8,260 nucleotides of DNA from Candidatus Bathyarchaeota archaeon (GTDB taxonomy: Archaea > Thermoproteota > Bathyarchaeia > RBG-16-48-13 > GCA-020355125). This document shows positions 6,047-8,260 of the stretch, in pieces. Below the pieces are notes generated by a model. It searched no databases. It had not been told where the DNA came from and worked only from the letters and a program-made list of their open reading frames with translations. The stretch lies in NCBI GenBank assembly GCA_030670615.1, contig DAOVBJ010000032.1:1-8260 (forward strand), written 5' to 3'. The first letter of the stretch is position 1. Each line of letters begins with the position of its first letter. Both the position numbers and the translations under genes were made by a program.

Positions 6047-7873
6047 TTAGCTTTTCACGTGTCTCAAGCTCTTCTCTTCGCGGTATTCGACTCGTTGACG
6101 AAACTCTTCCTTTTTTCCTGCGTTCCAGTTCTGCACGGGGCGGAGGTAGCCTACGACTCGAGAATAGACCTCTGCGCTTTCATTACACATTGGACACGTG
6201 AAGTGTTCGCCTACCAGATATCCGTGGTTCGGGCAGATCGAGAAAGTCGGCGTTATTGTGAAGTAGGGGATCTTGAAGGTCTCCGCGATGGTTCTGACCA
6301 ATCGCATGCATGTGGCTGGGTCACTGACCCGCTCGCCGAGGAACCCATGGAATATGGTGCCGCCATTATATAGGAGCTGGAGGTCTTCTTGATGCGTTAA
6401 CGCTTCGAAGATGTCGTCTGTATAGTCTACGGGTAGGTGGGTGGAGTTGGTGTAGTAGGGCGTCTTCTCGCCGGCGGTGATGATCTGTGGGTAAGTCTCC
6501 CTGTCGATTTTCGCCAATCGATAGCTCGTGCCTTCCGCAGGCGTGGCTTCAAGATTGTAGAGGTTCCCCGTGTCCTCCTGGAACTCCAGCAGCCGCTGCC
6601 GCATGTAGGTGAGCACCTTGACGGCGAAGTCTTTTCCCCCTTTCGACGCGATGTCCTGTCCCACAAAGTTCATGCAAGCTTCGTTCATGCCGAGTAGGCC
6701 GATGGTTGAGAAGTGCCATCGTAAGGTGCCGAGATACCTCTGGGTGTACGGTAATAAGCCTCGGTCCATGTTCTTCTTGATGAGCTCCCGTTTTACTTCG
6801 AGGCTCTCCTTCGCCAATTCCATTAGTTGCCCCAACCGCTCAAAAAACGCGTTTTCCTCTCTTGACTGGAAGGCGATTCGTGGCAGGTTGATGGTGACTA
6901 CACCCACGCTCCCTGTCTTGTCGGCGAAGCCGAAGTAGCCTCCGAAGCGGCGATAGAGCTGTTTGAGGTCCAACAAGAGCCGGCAGCACATGGCTCTGAC
7001 TTCCCGCGGGTCTAACCCGCTCTTCAGGAAGTTCTGGAAGTAGGGGATGCCGTACTTCGCGGTCATCGTAAACAGTAACTGACTATTTTCGGAGTCCCAG
7101 TCAAAGTCTTCCGTGAGGTTGTAGGTTGGAATGGGGAAGGTGAAGGGCCTGTTATCCGCGTCACCCTCGATCATCACCTCGAGAAAGGCCTTGTTAATCA
7201 TATCAGCCTCTTCTTGATAGTCGGAATAGGTCTCGGTGAGCAGCTTTCCCCCTAAAACGACTGGCTCGTCTTCCAGATCCTCTGGAATCGTCCAGTCAAG
7301 GGTGATGTTTGAAAAAGGGGTCTGCCCGCCCCACCGCGACGTCACGTTCATCCCAAATACGAATTCTTGGAGCGCTTGCCTGACCGCTTTGTACTCCAGA
7401 TTATCCTTTCTCACAAAGGGGGCGAGGAACGTGTCGAGGGAGTTAAACGCCTGCGCTCCCGCCCACTCGTTCTGGATGATTCCGATGAAGTTCACCAGTT
7501 GATGCAACGCCGTGCCCAGATGTTGCGGTGGGGCTGACGCCAGCCTCCCGGGGCCACCCCGCACCCCCTCGGCGAGAAGCTGCCGCAGACTCCATCCCGC
7601 ACAGTATCCGACGATGCCCATGTATAAGTTGTGAAGGTGGAAGTCGCCGTCAGTGTGAGCTTGCGAAATCCTCGGGGGATACACTTTTGTGAGGGTATAT
7701 CGACGGATGACTTCTCCTGCACCCCGGAAAAAGACGCTTGAAAAGGAGAAGGGGATGTTGCTGTTTTCCCTGATCCTCCAATCGGCCTCTTCCAAGAGGT
7801 CGTCAATGAGCTTCACTACATCCACATACTCTTCTTCCACACCATTCTCTTTTTTCGTCGTCAACCCGTACAC
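6047..7873 (-). CDS. nrdD: Anaerobic (class III) ribonucleoside-triphosphate reductase, catalytic subunit
   Basis: Reduces ribonucleotides to deoxyribonucleotides without oxygen, using a glycyl radical installed by the radical-SAM activase NrdG (not in this window). In the 608-residue product the active-site region GDFHLHNL...YCAGW (76-94) holds the first catalytic Cys (C91). AMCCRL (294-299) holds the second, followed by TGSVGVVTINLPRIAF (320-335). The C-terminal metal site is CPNH (547-550) and CPMC (560-563), i.e. Cys3-His as far as can be read. The radical loop RVVGYL puts the radical on Gly575, near the C-terminus as expected. The protein starts almost directly with the catalytic barrel; I see no N-terminal ATP-cone of about 90 residues. 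The start is GTG 7871-7873; an in-frame TAG 24 bases upstream with no ATG between leaves little choice, though the TTG 9 bases downstream is possible. No convincing ribosome site is visible. Confidence 0.95.
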   Translation of the reverse strand: MYGLTTKKENGVEEEYVDVVKLIDDLLEEADWRIRENSNIPFSFSSVFFRGAGEVIRRYTLTKVYPPRISQAHTDGDFHLHNLYMGIVGYCAGWSLRQLLAEGVRGGPGRLASAPPQHLGTALHQLVNFIGIIQNEWAGAQAFNSLDTFLAPFVRKDNLEYKAVRQALQEFVFGMNVTSRWGGQTPFSNITLDWTIPEDLEDEPVVLGGKLLTETYSDYQEEADMINKAFLEVMIEGDADNRPFTFPIPTYNLTEDFDWDSENSQLLFTMTAKYGIPYFQNFLKSGLDPREVRAMCCRLLLDLKQLYRRFGGYFGFADKTGSVGVVTINLPRIAFQSREENAFFERLGQLMELAKESLEVKRELIKKNMDRGLLPYTQRYLGTLRWHFSTIGLLGMNEACMNFVGQDIASKGGKDFAVKVLTYMRQRLLEFQEDTGNLYNLEATPAEGTSYRLAKIDRETYPQIITAGEKTPYYTNSTHLPVDYTDDIFEALTHQEDLQLLYNGGTIFHGFLGERVSDPATCMRLVRTIAETFKIPYFTITPTFSICPNHGYLVGEHFTCPMCNESAEVYSRVVGYLRPVQNWNAGKKEEFRQRVEYREEKSLRHVKS

Positions 7874-7965
7874 CCGTTCTTCAGGCTCATGTGTCTACGG
7901 CTTTTCCAGACGTCCAATATGACGCTTCCCTTCGGTTAACCTGTTCCGAGAACATTTAAGACGGT

Positions 7966-7977
7966 TCTAATATATAA
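7966..7977 (+). promoter_or_regulatory. Candidate TATA box for the right-edge secreted-protein gene
   Basis: TCTAATATATAA contains a strong TATATA core at 7971-7976 in the 120-base divergent gap between nrdD and the plus-strand gene. Its distance to the ATG at 7994 predicts a transcript beginning about at the start codon. A weaker box around 7954-7960 (ATTTAAG) would instead leave a short leader with GGGAGG. The nrdD promoter should also lie in this gap, but I cannot place it confidently. Confidence 0.4.
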
Positions 7978-7993
7978 CTCATCGACGGGAGGT

Positions 7994-8260
7994 ATGGTCT
8001 CAAATCTCTGTGAACAGCGTTCTACCAAACTCCTGAGCGCCTTAGTACTTCTGCTCCTCTTTTCGCCCGTGTTCACGGCGCGTACCCACGGGTGGAGTAA
8101 TGGTGGGTACAGTAGTGATCCTAGTCAACCCGATTATGGTACCCACGATTGGATTGCGCAGCACGCGTTAGATTGGCTGCCCACTGACGAGAAGGCGTAC
8201 CTTGAGAACAATTTGGCTACCTACCTCTATGGAACCGAGCTGCCGGACAATGGGCTTGCG
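7994..8260 (+). CDS. Secreted protein, N-terminal part; possibly zinc-dependent phospholipase C / S1-P1 nuclease-like (cut by right edge)
   Basis: The visible 89 residues begin with a positively charged n-region (KLL after ERRST-like sequence) and a hydrophobic core LLSALVLLLLFSPVFTA at about 13-29, a typical signal peptide with probable cleavage near residue 29. The mature start is rich in Gly, Ser, Tyr and Trp (HGWSNGGYSSDPSQPDYG). It is followed by THDWIAQHALDWLP, a His/Asp-containing helix that recalls the first metal-ligand helix of zinc-dependent phospholipase C-like proteins. That family suggestion is from recollection of the motif and is tentative; export is the firmer claim. GGGAGG at 7987-7992 lies only 1 base before the ATG, unusually close, but no other in-frame start is nearby. 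Divergent from nrdD and open at the right edge. Confidence 0.7.
   Translation, partial: MVSNLCEQRSTKLLSALVLLLLFSPVFTARTHGWSNGGYSSDPSQPDYGTHDWIAQHALDWLPTDEKAYLENNLATYLYGTELPDNGLA

Noticed and set aside
6032..6373. Plus-strand ORF of 113 codons over the nrdD end
   Set aside because: It lies opposite the conserved radical and zinc region of nrdD and has no recognisable domain.
6427..7806. Other-frame ORFs on both strands inside nrdD
   Set aside because: nrdD is intact and conserved throughout; these have low-complexity, shadow-like translations and no start signals.
1..8260. CRISPR array
   Set aside because: Looked for regularly spaced repeats near cas1 and elsewhere; none is visible.

Overview
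The window looks archaeal. It encodes a UbiA-family prenyltransferase of the digeranylgeranylglyceryl-phosphate synthase type (archaeal ether-lipid synthesis), start regions carry TATA-like boxes, and GTG/TTG starts with GGAGG-type ribosome sites are common. A class III anaerobic ribonucleotide reductase indicates growth without oxygen. I cannot name the lineage from sequence alone; an uncultured Thermoproteota/Bathyarchaeia-like anaerobe is a guess.

The layout falls into two parts. Positions 1 to about 2500 are AT-richer (38% G+C in one 60-base line counted by hand) and look accessory. On the minus strand a two-gene unit encodes a small unrecognised protein followed by a class I isoprenyl-diphosphate-synthase/terpene-synthase-like protein that runs off the left edge. 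Divergent to it on the plus strand is an orphan cas1, broken by an in-frame TAA and by a frameshift at a GC-dinucleotide tract. Behind it lies about 350 bases of unidentified decayed coding sequence. No CRISPR array, cas2 or cas4 is recognisable.

From about 2538 to the right edge the sequence is more G+C-rich (55% in one counted line) and consists of intact, housekeeping-like genes. A plus-strand run carries the UbiA lipid prenyltransferase, histidyl-tRNA synthetase (1 base after the previous stop) and a lysine-6-dehydrogenase-like oxidoreductase of the saccharopine dehydrogenase superfamily. A structured convergent intergenic region follows, then nrdD on the minus strand. Finally, divergent from nrdD, comes the start of a secreted protein with a signal peptide, cut by the right edge.

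The most interesting parts are the small-protein/isoprenoid-synthase pair, the partly decayed orphan cas1 with its repeated TAA interruptions, and hairpins at three gene boundaries, one of which overlaps a likely ribosome-binding site. No tRNA, rRNA, insertion sequence or CRISPR repeat could be recognised.
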